The position numbers and the translations under genes were made by a program. The notes under the pieces were generated by a model. The model made no database searches, had not been told where the DNA came from, and saw only the letters and a program-made list of their open reading frames with translations. Source: Micromonospora profundi (GTDB lineage Bacteria > Actinomycetota > Actinomycetes > Mycobacteriales > Micromonosporaceae). Taken from it: a stretch of DNA of 64,000 nt. Of the stretch, positions 9,055 through 17,651 are shown one piece after another (position 1 is the stretch's first letter; each line of letters opens with the position of its first letter). The stretch lies in the NCBI RefSeq assembly GCF_011927785.1, contig NZ_JAATJK010000001.1, positions 6,636,501 through 6,700,500 of the forward strand. Reading direction: 5' to 3'.

Positions 9055-9894
9055 ATGCCCACGTCTGCTCGCCGTCGCCGGCGCTTCGCGTTGATCGCCC
9101 AGCTGGTGGCGGTGGTGGTGGCTGTCGTCGCGGCGGTGACAGTCGTCGCCGAGGGGCCGGGCCGCAAGCCCGACCAGTTGTCCGCCGAGGAGGTCGGCCC
9201 GCCGCCGCTCGTGGCCGGGCCGTTGCCACCGTCTGTCGAGCCGTCCCCGTCCGTGACGGCGGTGACTCCGTCGAGCCCGGCGCCGGTGCTGCGGATGCCC
9301 GGGCCGGTGCCGACAGCGGGCACCGGCCGGTTCGGCTACGACGACCGCACCGGTCCCGTGTTGGGCCGTGCGGGTGTGCTGCGCAACTACCGGGTGGCGG
9401 TCGAGGCGGGCAGCAACGAGGACGTCGCCGCGTTTGGGCAGGCGGTCGAGACGGCGTTGGCCGGGCCGGGCAGCTGGGTCGACAGCGGTCGGCTGCGGTT
9501 GCGGCAGGTGCCGGGGGACAGGCCCCGGGACTTCACCGTCTACCTGGCTACCGCCCGTACTGCGGGTCGGATGTGTGCCGCCGGTGGGGTGAACATCTCC
9601 ATCGGCGGGCGGCCGTACACGTCGTGCCGTGCGGCCGGTCAGGTGATCATCAATTTGGATCGGTGGCGGCTGTCCGTGCCGCACTTCGTGTCGGCTGGTG
9701 TGCCGCTCTCGGTCTACCGGACGTACGTGGTCAATCACGAGGTGGGCCACCAGCTCGGGCACCGGCATGAGCGCTGCCCGGGTGCGGGCCGGCCGGCGCC
9801 GGTGATGATGCAGCAGACCATTTTCCTCAAGGGGTGCCGCGCCAACCCGTGGCCGTACCTGAACGGTCGGCGCTACTCCGGCCCTCCGCTCTGA
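9055..9894 (+). CDS. DUF3152 membrane-anchored metalloprotease-like protein (copy 1)
   Basis: A 279-residue protein with an N-terminal basic stretch and one membrane segment (about residues 12-32), a Pro/Ser/Thr linker, and an extracytoplasmic DUF3152 domain. The domain contains VNHEVGHQLGHRHERC, an HExxH zinc-metalloprotease-type motif with a further downstream histidine, then PAPVMMQQT and NPWPYLNGR near the end. This supports a zinc-dependent fold; proteolytic activity is inferred. Conserved cysteines (CAAGG, CRAAG, CP, CR) may form disulfides outside the cell. It lies 5 bp after the hydrolase gene. A CAGGCT hexamer ends seven bases before the ATG, inside the end of the hydrolase gene. A close paralogue follows immediately. 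Confidence 0.85.
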   Translation: MPTSARRRRRFALIAQLVAVVVAVVAAVTVVAEGPGRKPDQLSAEEVGPPPLVAGPLPPSVEPSPSVTAVTPSSPAPVLRMPGPVPTAGTGRFGYDDRTGPVLGRAGVLRNYRVAVEAGSNEDVAAFGQAVETALAGPGSWVDSGRLRLRQVPGDRPRDFTVYLATARTAGRMCAAGGVNISIGGRPYTSCRAAGQVIINLDRWRLSVPHFVSAGVPLSVYRTYVVNHEVGHQLGHRHERCPGAGRPAPVMMQQTIFLKGCRANPWPYLNGRRYSGPPL

Positions 9895-9997
9895 GCTGCT
9901 GCTCCGATAGGCCGACCGGGTTCGCCGCCTTCAGGTCGTCTTGCGTAAATAGCGGCAAAAGCGGAGATATGCCCGAATAATCTGGCAGGCTGACACC

Positions 9998-10825
9998 ATG
10001 ATGCCGTCTGCCCCTTACGGCCCGCCCGAGCCGCACGACCCAGCGGACCAGCCGGCGTACGAGGGCGCGCGTCCCACGCTCGTCCGGATGCGACGGCGGC
10101 GACGCCGCAGCCTGCTGCTCGGCGTACTCCTGCTCGCCACCGCCATCGGCGTGACAGTGAGCCGCGGCGGTGAAGACCCGGTCGAGGCGCCGGCCACCAC
10201 CCAGGGCGGGATGGGGCACGGCGGCGGGCTGGGCGCCCACCCGGAGCCCACCGGGTATCCGTCGGTCGGCGCGGGCCGGTTCACAGCCGCCGACGGTGAG
10301 ACCCCCGTGCACGGCGAGGACGGGCCGTTGCGCCGCTACCGGGTGGTCGTGGAGCGCGGGACCGGCCAGGACGCCGCTACGTTCGCCGCCCGGGTGGACG
10401 CGGTGCTCACCGACCCACGCAGCTGGATCGCCTCCGGTGAGCTGCGGATCCAGCGGGTCGCCGACGCCGGAGCCGCCGACTTCACCATCTACCTGGCCAC
10501 GCCTGTCACCTCCGAGCGGATGTGCGCCGAGGGCGGGTTGACCACCGAGCGCTACACGTCCTGTCGGCTGCCGGGCCAGGTCATCATCAACCTCGCCCGC
10601 TGGCAGGAGGCGGTGCCTGACTACGGGGCACCGCTGGAGGCGTATCGCACATATGTGATCAACCACGAGGTCGGCCACGAGTTCGGTGAGGAGCACGAGG
10701 CGTGCCCCGGCCCGGGGGAGCCCGCGCCGGTGATGCAGCAGCAGACGTACGGGCTGCAGGGCTGTGTGGCGAACGCCTGGCCGTACCTGGACGGCCGCCG
10801 CTATTCGGGCGACATCGTGCCCTGA
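9998..10825 (+). CDS. DUF3152 membrane-anchored metalloprotease-like protein (copy 2)
   Basis: A 275-residue paralogue of the preceding gene with the same layout: a cytoplasmic N-terminus, one membrane segment (about residues 35-51), a His/Gly/Pro-rich linker and a DUF3152 domain. The motif here is INHEVGHEFGEEHEAC, again HExxH with a third potential ligand, followed by PAPVMQQQT and NAWPYLDGRRYSG. The two copies share the PSVGAGRF/TAGTGRF start of the domain and all main cysteines. Upstream, the 14-bp sequence ATCTGGCAGGCTGA is the same as before copy 1, so the duplication seems to have included the promoter. CAGGCT ends six bases before the ATG, a leaderless arrangement. Confidence 0.85.
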   Translation: MMPSAPYGPPEPHDPADQPAYEGARPTLVRMRRRRRRSLLLGVLLLATAIGVTVSRGGEDPVEAPATTQGGMGHGGGLGAHPEPTGYPSVGAGRFTAADGETPVHGEDGPLRRYRVVVERGTGQDAATFAARVDAVLTDPRSWIASGELRIQRVADAGAADFTIYLATPVTSERMCAEGGLTTERYTSCRLPGQVIINLARWQEAVPDYGAPLEAYRTYVINHEVGHEFGEEHEACPGPGEPAPVMQQQTYGLQGCVANAWPYLDGRRYSGDIVP

Positions 10826-10947
10826 TCGACCCCGGTCGTCGTTATTCCCGCTCCCGCATCGCGGGCCAGTGTCCTCCCTCATGGCCGACACGGGCTCCGG
10901 CGAGCAACAATGGCGCGGTTCGCACCGCCGATCCCGGGGAGTCCACC

Positions 10948-12129
10948 GTGCCGTTGCCCCCGCTCGTCGAACCCGCCGCCGAGCTGACCGTTGACGAGAT
11001 CCGCCGCTACTCACGCCATCTGATCATCCCGGACGTCGGGGTGACCGGGCAGAAGCGGCTGAAGAACGCCCGGGTGCTCTGTGTCGGCGCCGGTGGCCTC
11101 GGCTCGCCCGCCCTCATGTACCTCGCTGCCGCGGGTGTCGGCACCCTCGGCATCATCGACTTCGACACCGTCGACGAGTCGAACCTCCAGCGTCAGATCA
11201 TCCACGGCGTGTCCGACATCGGCCGGTCCAAGGCCGAGTCCGCCGCCGCGTCGATCCGCGAGATCAACCCGCTGGTCAACGTGGAGATCCACAACACCGC
11301 CCTGGACCGGGAGAACGTCCGCGAGATCTTCGCCCAGTACGACCTGATCGTGGACGGCACCGACAACTTCGCCACCCGTTACATGGTCAACGACGCGGCG
11401 GTGCTGCTCGGCAAGCCGTACGTCTGGGGCTCGATCTACCGGTTCGACGGCCAGGCGTCGGTGTTCTGGGCCGAGCACGGCCCCTGCTACCGGTGCCTCT
11501 ACCCGGAGCCCCCGCCGCCGGGCATGGTCCCGTCCTGCGCCGAGGGCGGCGTGCTCGGGGTGCTCTGCGCGTCGATCGGGTCGATCCAGGTAAACGAGGC
11601 GATCAAGCTGCTCGCCGGCGTCGGCGAGCCGCTTGTCGGCCGCCTGATGGTCTACGACGCCCTGGAGATGGAGTACCGCAAGATCAAGGTCCGCAAGGAC
11701 CCGAACTGCGTGCTCTGCGGCGAGAACCCGACGGTCACCGACCTGCTGGAGGACTACGAGGACTTCTGCGGCGCGGTCTCCGAGGAGGCCCAGGAGGCCA
11801 CCCTCGACTCGACGATCACCGCCCTGGAGCTCAAGGAGTGGCAGGACGCCGGCAAGGACATCTTCCTCGTCGACGTGCGCGAGCCGGCCGAGTACGAGAT
11901 CGTCCGGATCCCCGGCTCCACCCTGATCCCCAAGGGCGAGATCCTCTCCGGTGAGGCCCTCGCGAAGCTGCCGCAGGACCGGCAGGTCGTGCTGCACTGC
12001 AAGTCCGGTGTCCGCTCGGCGGAGGCTCTCGCCGCGCTCAAGGCGGCCGGGTTCCGTGACGCCGTGCACGTGCAGGGTGGCGTGCTGTCCTGGATCAAGC
12101 AGATCGACCCGTCGCTGCCCGCGTACTGA
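10948..12129 (+). CDS. moeZ: Adenylyltransferase/sulfurtransferase MoeZ
   Basis: A 393-residue two-domain protein. The N-terminal ThiF/MoeB-type domain (about residues 20-270) has the nucleotide-binding GAGGLGSPAL motif, the RQIIH segment and two zinc Cys pairs (CYRCLYPEP and CVLCG, with a further Cys in PSC). The C-terminal rhodanese domain (about 285-393) carries the active-site Cys351 in LHCKSGVRS. MoeZ activates the C-terminus of small sulfur carriers such as MoaD and CysO by adenylation and then transfers sulfur to them, for molybdopterin and cysteine synthesis. The GTG start at 10948 is supported by GGGGAG six bases upstream and by the VPLPPLVEP N-terminus typical of the family. It is a single-gene unit with a hairpin after it. 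Confidence 0.95.
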   Translation: MPLPPLVEPAAELTVDEIRRYSRHLIIPDVGVTGQKRLKNARVLCVGAGGLGSPALMYLAAAGVGTLGIIDFDTVDESNLQRQIIHGVSDIGRSKAESAAASIREINPLVNVEIHNTALDRENVREIFAQYDLIVDGTDNFATRYMVNDAAVLLGKPYVWGSIYRFDGQASVFWAEHGPCYRCLYPEPPPPGMVPSCAEGGVLGVLCASIGSIQVNEAIKLLAGVGEPLVGRLMVYDALEMEYRKIKVRKDPNCVLCGENPTVTDLLEDYEDFCGAVSEEAQEATLDSTITALELKEWQDAGKDIFLVDVREPAEYEIVRIPGSTLIPKGEILSGEALAKLPQDRQVVLHCKSGVRSAEALAALKAAGFRDAVHVQGGVLSWIKQIDPSLPAY

Positions 12130-12135
12130 CCGGCC

Positions 12136-12170
12136 GGCTCGGGGCTGCGGTGCACGCCGCGCCCCGAGCC
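12136..12170 (+). terminator. Hairpin after moeZ
   Basis: A perfect 10-bp stem (GGCTCGGGGC paired with GCCCCGAGCC) with a GC-rich 15-base loop, seven bases after the moeZ stop. There is no T tract, which is common for actinobacterial terminators. Confidence 0.6.
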
Positions 12171-12329
12171 GCCCCCGGTACGACGAGCGCCCGCACGGCA
12201 AGCCCGTCGACAGTGCGGCAAATCGACGCGAAAGCGCTCCGAGCAGCCCTGTGACCGGAGCGTCGCAGCCATACCGGCCTGGCCGATTCCCCGAGGCGGT
12301 ATCACGTCTGCGCAGGTAGCGTCTCTGCC

Positions 12330-13370
12330 GTGGTCGACTTGAATGCCGCGATCGGGTTCGTCGTGGCGCATGGGGATGCGGTGGAGCGTGCCCGCCTCTC
12401 CTGGCTGCGCAACGGCACACCCCCGCCTCCGGAGGTGTTGGACACCGCTGAGATCGGCCAGTCGCCCGACGGCGGATGGCCCGCGACGTGGGGCGGCGAG
12501 ATCGCCTCAGTCGACGCCACCTGCTTCCGGCTCGCCGAGTTGGACGACCTGGGCGCGCTCGCCCGCCCCGCCGCACGCCGCGCCCTCGACTGGCTGGCGT
12601 CCCGGCAGCAGGCCGACGGCGGCTGGGACGAGGACGCCTCGCTTGCCGGTTCGGCGCCGGAGTGGGCCCGCCCCGGCGACCCGGAGGCCAAGCTCTTCCT
12701 CACCAGCAACGCCGGGTTCTGGCTCACTGTCGCCGGCCTGGACGCCCGAGCCTCCGGCCCGCTCGATCACCGCGTCGGCGGGGCGTACGCCGGGGTGGTG
12801 CAGGCGGCGGCCCACTCGATCGCCGCGCGGCTGCGACCGGACGGCAGTTGGCCGTCGTTCCTCGCCGCCGGGTGGCTGAGCGCTGCCGTCCTGCACCGGC
12901 AGGACATGTTCCAGGAGTCCGCGCGGATCCAGGTGGTGCTCGCCGAACGGATGCCGAAGATGTCCCCGGGCGACGTCGCCTGGCTGGCGGCCACGCTGCG
13001 CCGGGTCGGCATCGACCTCCAGGACTGGATCATGGTCCGCGCCCTGCGGCGACTGGCCGAGACCCAGCGCAGCGACGGCGGTTGGGAGAGCGAGGACGGC
13101 CACCAGTTCGACGTGCACTCGACGCTGTCGGCGATCCGGGCCTGCCGTCCGGCGACGGTGCCCGGCCAGAAGCGGCCCGCCCTCCAGGCCGGCGGGCCAC
13201 CCGTCCGTCCGGAGGCCAGGCCACCGGCCCGCCCGGCTGCGGTGCCGCCTGTCCATCAGACAGGCGTGCCGCCCGTCCGCCCGGCTGCGGTGCCGCCGGC
13301 CCGCCAGGCTGCCGTGCCGCCCGTTTGGCAGGAGACCGCGCCGCCGGGGCTGGCCGAGACCGCCGGTTGA
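12330..13370 (+). CDS. Terpenoid-cyclase-fold (squalene oxidase repeat) protein
   Basis: A 346-residue protein with repeated QxxDGGW-type motifs (SPDGGWPATWGG, QQADGGWDED, RPDGSWPS, QRSDGGWES), the hallmark of the alpha/alpha-toroid prenyltransferase/squalene-cyclase fold. It is about half the length of true squalene-hopene cyclases and shows no DxDD protonation motif, so it may be a non-cyclising member or a single-barrel enzyme. The last 65 residues are a proline-rich tail with PPVRPAAVPP-like repeats. The start is GTG 12330; TAGCGT ends seven bases upstream, which fits a leaderless mRNA, and no ribosome-binding site is present. It converges on proA with a 9-bp gap. Confidence 0.75.
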   Translation: MVDLNAAIGFVVAHGDAVERARLSWLRNGTPPPPEVLDTAEIGQSPDGGWPATWGGEIASVDATCFRLAELDDLGALARPAARRALDWLASRQQADGGWDEDASLAGSAPEWARPGDPEAKLFLTSNAGFWLTVAGLDARASGPLDHRVGGAYAGVVQAAAHSIAARLRPDGSWPSFLAAGWLSAAVLHRQDMFQESARIQVVLAERMPKMSPGDVAWLAATLRRVGIDLQDWIMVRALRRLAETQRSDGGWESEDGHQFDVHSTLSAIRACRPATVPGQKRPALQAGGPPVRPEARPPARPAAVPPVHQTGVPPVRPAAVPPARQAAVPPVWQETAPPGLAETAG

Positions 13371-13379
13371 GCCGCCGCG

Positions 13380-14621
13380 TCAGCGCAGGTGGCCGTTGCC
13401 GGTGACGACGTACTTGGTGCTTGTCAGCTCCGGCAGCCCCATCGGGCCACGGGCGTGCAGCTTCTGCGTCGAGATGCCGATCTCCGCGCCGAAGCCGAAC
13501 TCGCCCCCGTCGGTGAACCGGGTGGAGGCGTTCACCATCACCGCCGCCGCGTCGACACGGGCCACGAAGTCGCGGGCGGCGTTCGCCGAGTCGGTGAGGA
13601 TCGCCTCGGTGTGCCCGGTGCCGTACGTGCGGATGTGCGCGACCGCCGCGTCCAGCGAGTCGACCACCGCGACGGAGATGTCGGCCGACAGGTATTCGGT
13701 GGTGTAGTCCTCCTCGGTGGCCGGGACCACCGCCGGGGAGTACGCGGCTACCTCGGGGGAGCCGTGCACCGTCACCCCGGCCTCGGCGAACGCGGCGAGC
13801 ATCGGCGGCAGGAACGCGTCGGCGACGTCGGCGTGCACCAGCAGCGACTCGGCGGTGTTGCAGGTGGACAGCCGCTGGGTCTTGGCGTTCAGCGTCACGG
13901 CCACGGCCTGCGAGACGTCCGCTGCGGCGTCGACGTAGACGTGACAGTTGCCCACCCCGGTCTCGATCACCGGCACGGTCGACTCCTCGACCACAGTGCG
14001 GATCAGCGACGCGCCACCGCGCGGGATCAACACGTCGACGAGCCCTCGGGCGCGCATCAGCTCCTTTACCGACTCGCGGGAGCTGGCGTCGAGCAGCTGC
14101 ACCGCGTCGGCGGGCAGCCCTGCCTCGGCGACGGCGTTCCGCAGCACCGCGACCAGCGCGGCGTTTGAGTGTGCGGCCGAGGACGACCCGCGCAGAAGGG
14201 CGGCGTTGCCGGACTTCAGGCAGATCCCGGCGGCGTCCACCGTGACGTTGGGGCGCGCCTCGTAGATGATGCCGACCACCCCGAACGGCACCCGGATCTG
14301 GCGCAGCTCCAAGCCGTTGGGCAGTGTCGAGCCCCGGACCACCTCGCCGACCGGGTCGGGCAGCGCGGCCATCTGGCGCAGCGCGTCCGCGATGCCGGCC
14401 ACCCGGCCCGCGTCGAGCGCGAGCCGGTCCAACACGGCCGCGCTCAGCCCGGCGTCGCGTCCGGCCGCCAGGTCCGCCTCGTTCGCGGTCAGGATCTCCG
14501 GTGTACGCGCGACAAGCGCGTCGGCCATCGCGACAAGCGCGGCGTCCTTGGCGGTACGGGTGGCCACTGCCAAGGTCGCGGCGGCGTCCCGCGCCCGTCG
14601 AGCCTGCTCGGCGACGCTCAT
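13380..14621 (-). CDS. proA: Gamma-glutamyl phosphate reductase
   Basis: A 413-residue NADPH-dependent reductase of the aldehyde dehydrogenase superfamily, the second enzyme of proline synthesis; it converts gamma-glutamyl phosphate to glutamate semialdehyde. Diagnostic segments include IPFG-type [26 protein letters not shown], the catalytic cysteine in [16 protein letters not shown], and the C-terminal [28 protein letters not shown]. The ATG at 14621 is preceded by GAGGAG at suitable spacing; the longer frame runs into an inverted-repeat element. It follows proB on the same strand, 65 bp downstream, with the repeat element filling the gap. Confidence 0.97.
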   Translation of the reverse strand: MSVAEQARRARDAAATLAVATRTAKDAALVAMADALVARTPEILTANEADLAAGRDAGLSAAVLDRLALDAGRVAGIADALRQMAALPDPVGEVVRGSTLPNGLELRQIRVPFGVVGIIYEARPNVTVDAAGICLKSGNAALLRGSSSAAHSNAALVAVLRNAVAEAGLPADAVQLLDASSRESVKELMRARGLVDVLIPRGGASLIRTVVEESTVPVIETGVGNCHVYVDAAADVSQAVAVTLNAKTQRLSTCNTAESLLVHADVADAFLPPMLAAFAEAGVTVHGSPEVAAYSPAVVPATEEDYTTEYLSADISVAVVDSLDAAVAHIRTYGTGHTEAILTDSANAARDFVARVDAAAVMVNASTRFTDGGEFGFGAEIGISTQKLHARGPMGLPELTSTKYVVTGNGHLR

Positions 14622-14636
14622 TCTGCACTCCTCGGT

Positions 14637-14690
14637 GTTAGGAAGGGGCCCCTTCACAACGCCAGGCGTTAACAAGGTGCCCTTGCTTAC
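14637..14690. repeat. 54-bp imperfect palindrome between proB and proA
   Basis: The left arm GTTAGGAAGGGGCCCCTTC...AACGCC is matched on the opposite strand by GTAAGCAAGGGCACCTTG...AACGCC, with a few mismatches and one indel, meeting at an AACGCC/GGCGTT centre. It starts inside the proB stop-codon region and ends just before the proA ribosome-binding site, so it fills nearly the whole intercistronic gap. It resembles a REP-like element. Confidence 0.7.
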
Positions 14691-15796
14691 AGCAGTACGA
14701 GGTCGTCGCGGTGGACGACCTCCCGTTCGTAGGCCGGGCCGAGCGCCGCGGCGAGTTCGGAGGTGGAGCGACCGAGCAGCCCGGGCAACTCCACCGCGTC
14801 GTAGTTGACCAGCCCACGGGCGACCGGAGCGCCAGCGGTGTCGACAAGGTCGACCGGGTCGCCGGCGGTGAACGTGCCGTCCACGGCGGTGATGCCGGCG
14901 GGCAGCAGCGACTTGCGTCGCCCGACGACGGCGGCCACGGCACCCGGGTCGAGGTGCAGCCGGCCGCGTGGCGAGGTGGCGTGGGCAAGCCAGAACAGCC
15001 GGGCCGTCGGGCGCTGGCGCTGCGGATGGAACAGCGTGCCGACCGGTTCGCCGGCCAGCACCGGTCCGGCCAGGTCGGCGGAGGTGAGCACCACCGGAAT
15101 GCCGAAGCCGGTGGCGATCCGGGCCGCCTCGACCTTCGTCACCATGCCGCCGGTGCCGACCCCGGACCGGCCGGCGCCGCCGATGGTGATGCCGGCGAGG
15201 TCCTCGTCGCCGCGGACCTCCGCGATCCGCGTCGACTGCGGGCGGGCCGGGTCGCCGGTCCAGAGCGCGTCCACGTCGGAGAGGAGCACCAGCAGGTCGG
15301 CGTGCACAAGCGCGGCCACAAGCGCGGCCAGCCGGTCGTTGTCGCCGAACCTGATCTCGTCGGTGGCGACAGTGTCGTTCTCGTTGACGATCGGCACGGC
15401 GTGCAGGTCGAGCAGCTTGCGCAGCGTGCGGTACGCGTTGCGGTAGTGCGCCCGCCGGGTCACGTCGTCGACGGTGAGCAGCACCTGCCCGACGGTCAGG
15501 CCGTGGCGGGCGAAACTGGCGGCGTACCGGCCGATCAGCAGGCCCTGGCCGACGCTGGCGGCGGCCTGCTGGGTGGCCAGGTCGCGCGGGCGTCGGGTCA
15601 GCCCGAGCGGGACGAGGCCGGCGGCGATCGCGCCCGAGGAGACGAGCACCACCTCGCGGCCCTGGGCGGCCAGCCCGCCGAGGGAGTCGACCAACGCGTC
15701 GACGCGCTCGTCGGCCAGCCCACCCGTGGCGGTGGTCAACGAGGAGGAACCGATCTTGACGACGACCCGCCGGGCCGCCGTGACTGCGTCACGCAC
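14687..15796 (-). CDS. proB: Glutamate 5-kinase
   Basis: A 369-residue kinase catalysing the first step of proline synthesis, ATP-dependent phosphorylation of glutamate. The N-terminal amino-acid-kinase domain has [41 protein letters not shown] and [12 protein letters not shown]; the C-terminal 80 residues (from about residue 280, [14 protein letters not shown]) are the PUA domain found in long ProB proteins. The start is the GTG at 15796 ([10 protein letters not shown]), the usual family start; an ATG at 15844 would add 16 residues. The enzyme is normally feedback-inhibited by proline. It is transcribed before proA and is divergent from the MGMT-like gene. Confidence 0.95.
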   Translation of the reverse strand: MRDAVTAARRVVVKIGSSSLTTATGGLADERVDALVDSLGGLAAQGREVVLVSSGAIAAGLVPLGLTRRPRDLATQQAAASVGQGLLIGRYAASFARHGLTVGQVLLTVDDVTRRAHYRNAYRTLRKLLDLHAVPIVNENDTVATDEIRFGDNDRLAALVAALVHADLLVLLSDVDALWTGDPARPQSTRIAEVRGDEDLAGITIGGAGRSGVGTGGMVTKVEAARIATGFGIPVVLTSADLAGPVLAGEPVGTLFHPQRQRPTARLFWLAHATSPRGRLHLDPGAVAAVVGRRKSLLPAGITAVDGTFTAGDPVDLVDTAGAPVARGLVNYDAVELPGLLGRSTSELAAALGPAYEREVVHRDDLVLL

Positions 15797-15857
15797 CCGC
15801 CCATTCTGCGTGGTCAGGGCAGCGTCGCCCGGCGGCCTTCCCATATGGTGGCCGATT

Positions 15858-16172
15858 GTGACACCTGACGAGTACGTCGAGGCGGTGCTCGACCTGGTTG
15901 AGCGGATCCCGCAGGGTCGGGTGATGTCGTACGGGGCGGTCGCCGACGCCCTGGCCGAGCGGTCGGGGCGAGCCTCGGCCCGGCTGGTGGGCAACATCAT
16001 GGCCCGGCACGGTGGCTCGGTGCCCTGGCACCGTGTGGTGACCTCGTCCGGTCGGTTGCCGCCGGGGCACGAGCGGGAGGCGCGGGCGCGGCTGCGGGCC
16101 GAGGGGGCGCCGTTGCGCGGCGAAGGTGTGGACATCGCGGCGGCGGGCTGGTCGCCGGATGAGGGGATGTGA
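15858..16172 (+). CDS. Alkyltransferase-like protein (ATL, MGMT family)
   Basis: A 104-residue protein that matches only the DNA-binding C-terminal domain of O6-alkylguanine-DNA alkyltransferases (IPQGRVMSYGAVADALA, ARLVGNIMARH). The acceptor-cysteine motif PCHRV is replaced by PWHRVV with Trp57. This defines the ATL group, which binds alkylated guanine and hands it to nucleotide excision repair instead of removing the alkyl group itself. The GTG start at 15858 has no ribosome-binding site; a TATGGT hexamer ends eight bases upstream, so the mRNA may be leaderless. It is divergent from proB, with only 61 bp between the two starts. Confidence 0.9.
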   Translation: MTPDEYVEAVLDLVERIPQGRVMSYGAVADALAERSGRASARLVGNIMARHGGSVPWHRVVTSSGRLPPGHEREARARLRAEGAPLRGEGVDIAAAGWSPDEGM

Positions 16173-16204
16173 CGCGCGCCATAACGTGAGTAACATTCGG
16201 CCTC

Positions 16205-17620
16205 ATGAACCAGCCGCCGGGTGACGCAAGCCCGCCCGCCGCAGGTCCGCTGCCTCGTCCGGTGCACGCCGGATATGCGCTCGGATCGCTTGCCACCGGC
16301 GCGTTCGGCACCGTGCCCGGTCTGCTGCTGCTGCCGTACCTGACCGACACACTGGGTGTGGCCGCCGGCCTGGCCGCCCTGCTGGTGCTGCTGCCCAAGG
16401 CGTGGGATGTCCTGGTCAACCCGGTCGCCGGACGGATCTCCGACCGCACCCGGTCGCGCTGGGGCGCCCGCCGGCCGTACCTGCTCGTGGCAGGCCTCGC
16501 GCTCGCCGTGCTGTTCGCGGGCATCTTCGCCGCACCGTTCGGCAACGGCCCGGCCGCCGTGGCGTACGTGGCGCTCGCCTTCCTGGCCACGGCCACCGCG
16601 TTCGCCTTCTTCCAGGTGCCGTACGTGGCGATGCCGGCCGAGATGACCGACGACTACACCGAGCGCACCAGGCTGATGACCTGGCGGATCGCCGTACTGG
16701 CGCTCGCCATCCTGGTCTCCGGCGCGGTGGCCCCGCTTGTGGTGACCGCCGGCGGCGACGGGGTACCCGGGCACCGGTGGATGGGCCTGTTCGTGGCGGT
16801 GCTCATCGCCGTCGGCGCGGTCGGCGCGTTCCTCGGCACCCGGTCCGCGCCGAGCGGTGTGGTGGGGGCGAGCGAGCCGACACTGCGCGCCCAGCTAGCC
16901 GTGGCCGGCGCCAATCGACCGTTCCGGGCGTTGCTGATCTGCTTCGTTGTGCAGTCCGCCGGGGTGGCGACGATCCTCGCTGGGGTCAACTACTTCGCCG
17001 GGCAGATCCTGCGCGACGAGCGGAGCGGGCCGACCCTGCTGTTCGTCTGCTTCGTCGGGCCGGCGCTGCTGGTGATGCCGCTCTGGTCCCGCGTCGGCGC
17101 CCGGGTGGGCAAGCGGGCAGCGCTGGTCGCCGCCGCGCTGATCCTCGCCGCGGGGGCGCTCGGCCTGGTCGCCGCACCGGTGCTGCCAGCGGTCGCCGTC
17201 TACCTTGTGGTCGCGGTGATCGGCGTCGGGTACGCGGGTCAGCAGGTGTTCGCGCTGGCCATGCTGCCGGACTGCATCGCGTACGACACGGCGCGTACCG
17301 GCCGGCGACAGGCTGGCGTCTTCACGGGCCTCTGGACCGCCGGGGAGACCTTCGGTCTGGCCCTCGGCCCCGGCATCTACGGGCTGGTGCTCCAGCTCTC
17401 CGGCTACGTCTCGTCCGACACCGGCACGGCGGCGAGCCAGTCCGACACAGCGAGGCTCGGCGTCCTGCTCGGCTTCACAGTCCTGCCAGCACTACTGATA
17501 GCCCCACCTCTCCTGCTACTACGCCGCTACAACCTGACTGCCGAAGTCCTAGCCGCCGCCATTCCCCACGAGGGCGTCGATCATGGAGTTGTGGTGGGGG
17601 ATGAAAGCGGTAAACGATGA
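16205..17620 (+). CDS. MFS/GPH-type sugar:cation symporter family transporter
   Basis: A 471-residue integral membrane protein with about twelve hydrophobic segments. The loop after the second/third helix, NPVAGRISDRTRSRWGARRPYL, is the signature of the glycoside-pentoside-hexuronide (MelB-like) family, and GYAGQQVFALAMLPDCIAYD later in the chain also fits it. The substrate is unknown. No Shine-Dalgarno is seen, but TAACAT ends eight bases before the ATG, suggesting leaderless translation. The last codons lie in the left arm of an inverted repeat whose right arm covers the start of the next gene, so the two genes may be linked in regulation. Confidence 0.88.
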   Translation: MNQPPGDASPPAAGPLPRPVHAGYALGSLATGAFGTVPGLLLLPYLTDTLGVAAGLAALLVLLPKAWDVLVNPVAGRISDRTRSRWGARRPYLLVAGLALAVLFAGIFAAPFGNGPAAVAYVALAFLATATAFAFFQVPYVAMPAEMTDDYTERTRLMTWRIAVLALAILVSGAVAPLVVTAGGDGVPGHRWMGLFVAVLIAVGAVGAFLGTRSAPSGVVGASEPTLRAQLAVAGANRPFRALLICFVVQSAGVATILAGVNYFAGQILRDERSGPTLLFVCFVGPALLVMPLWSRVGARVGKRAALVAAALILAAGALGLVAAPVLPAVAVYLVVAVIGVGYAGQQVFALAMLPDCIAYDTARTGRRQAGVFTGLWTAGETFGLALGPGIYGLVLQLSGYVSSDTGTAASQSDTARLGVLLGFTVLPALLIAPPLLLLRRYNLTAEVLAAAIPHEGVDHGVVVGDESGKR

Positions 17621-17651
17621 CAAGAAAGGCACCACGACTCCATGATCGACG
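17575..17651. repeat. 22-bp inverted repeat spanning a stop and a start codon
   Basis: The left arm at 17575-17596 (CGTCGATCATGGAGTTGTGG...) and the right arm at 17630-17651 are complementary at 21 of 22 positions, separated by 33 bp. The left arm lies in the final codons of the transporter gene, the loop holds its TGA, and the right arm holds the ATG of the decarboxylase gene. It could form a hairpin that hides the start codon. Confidence 0.85.

Noticed and set aside
15797..16774. Upstream extension of the proB frame
   Set aside because: It is antisense to the ATL and transporter genes; the ProB family start is at 15796.
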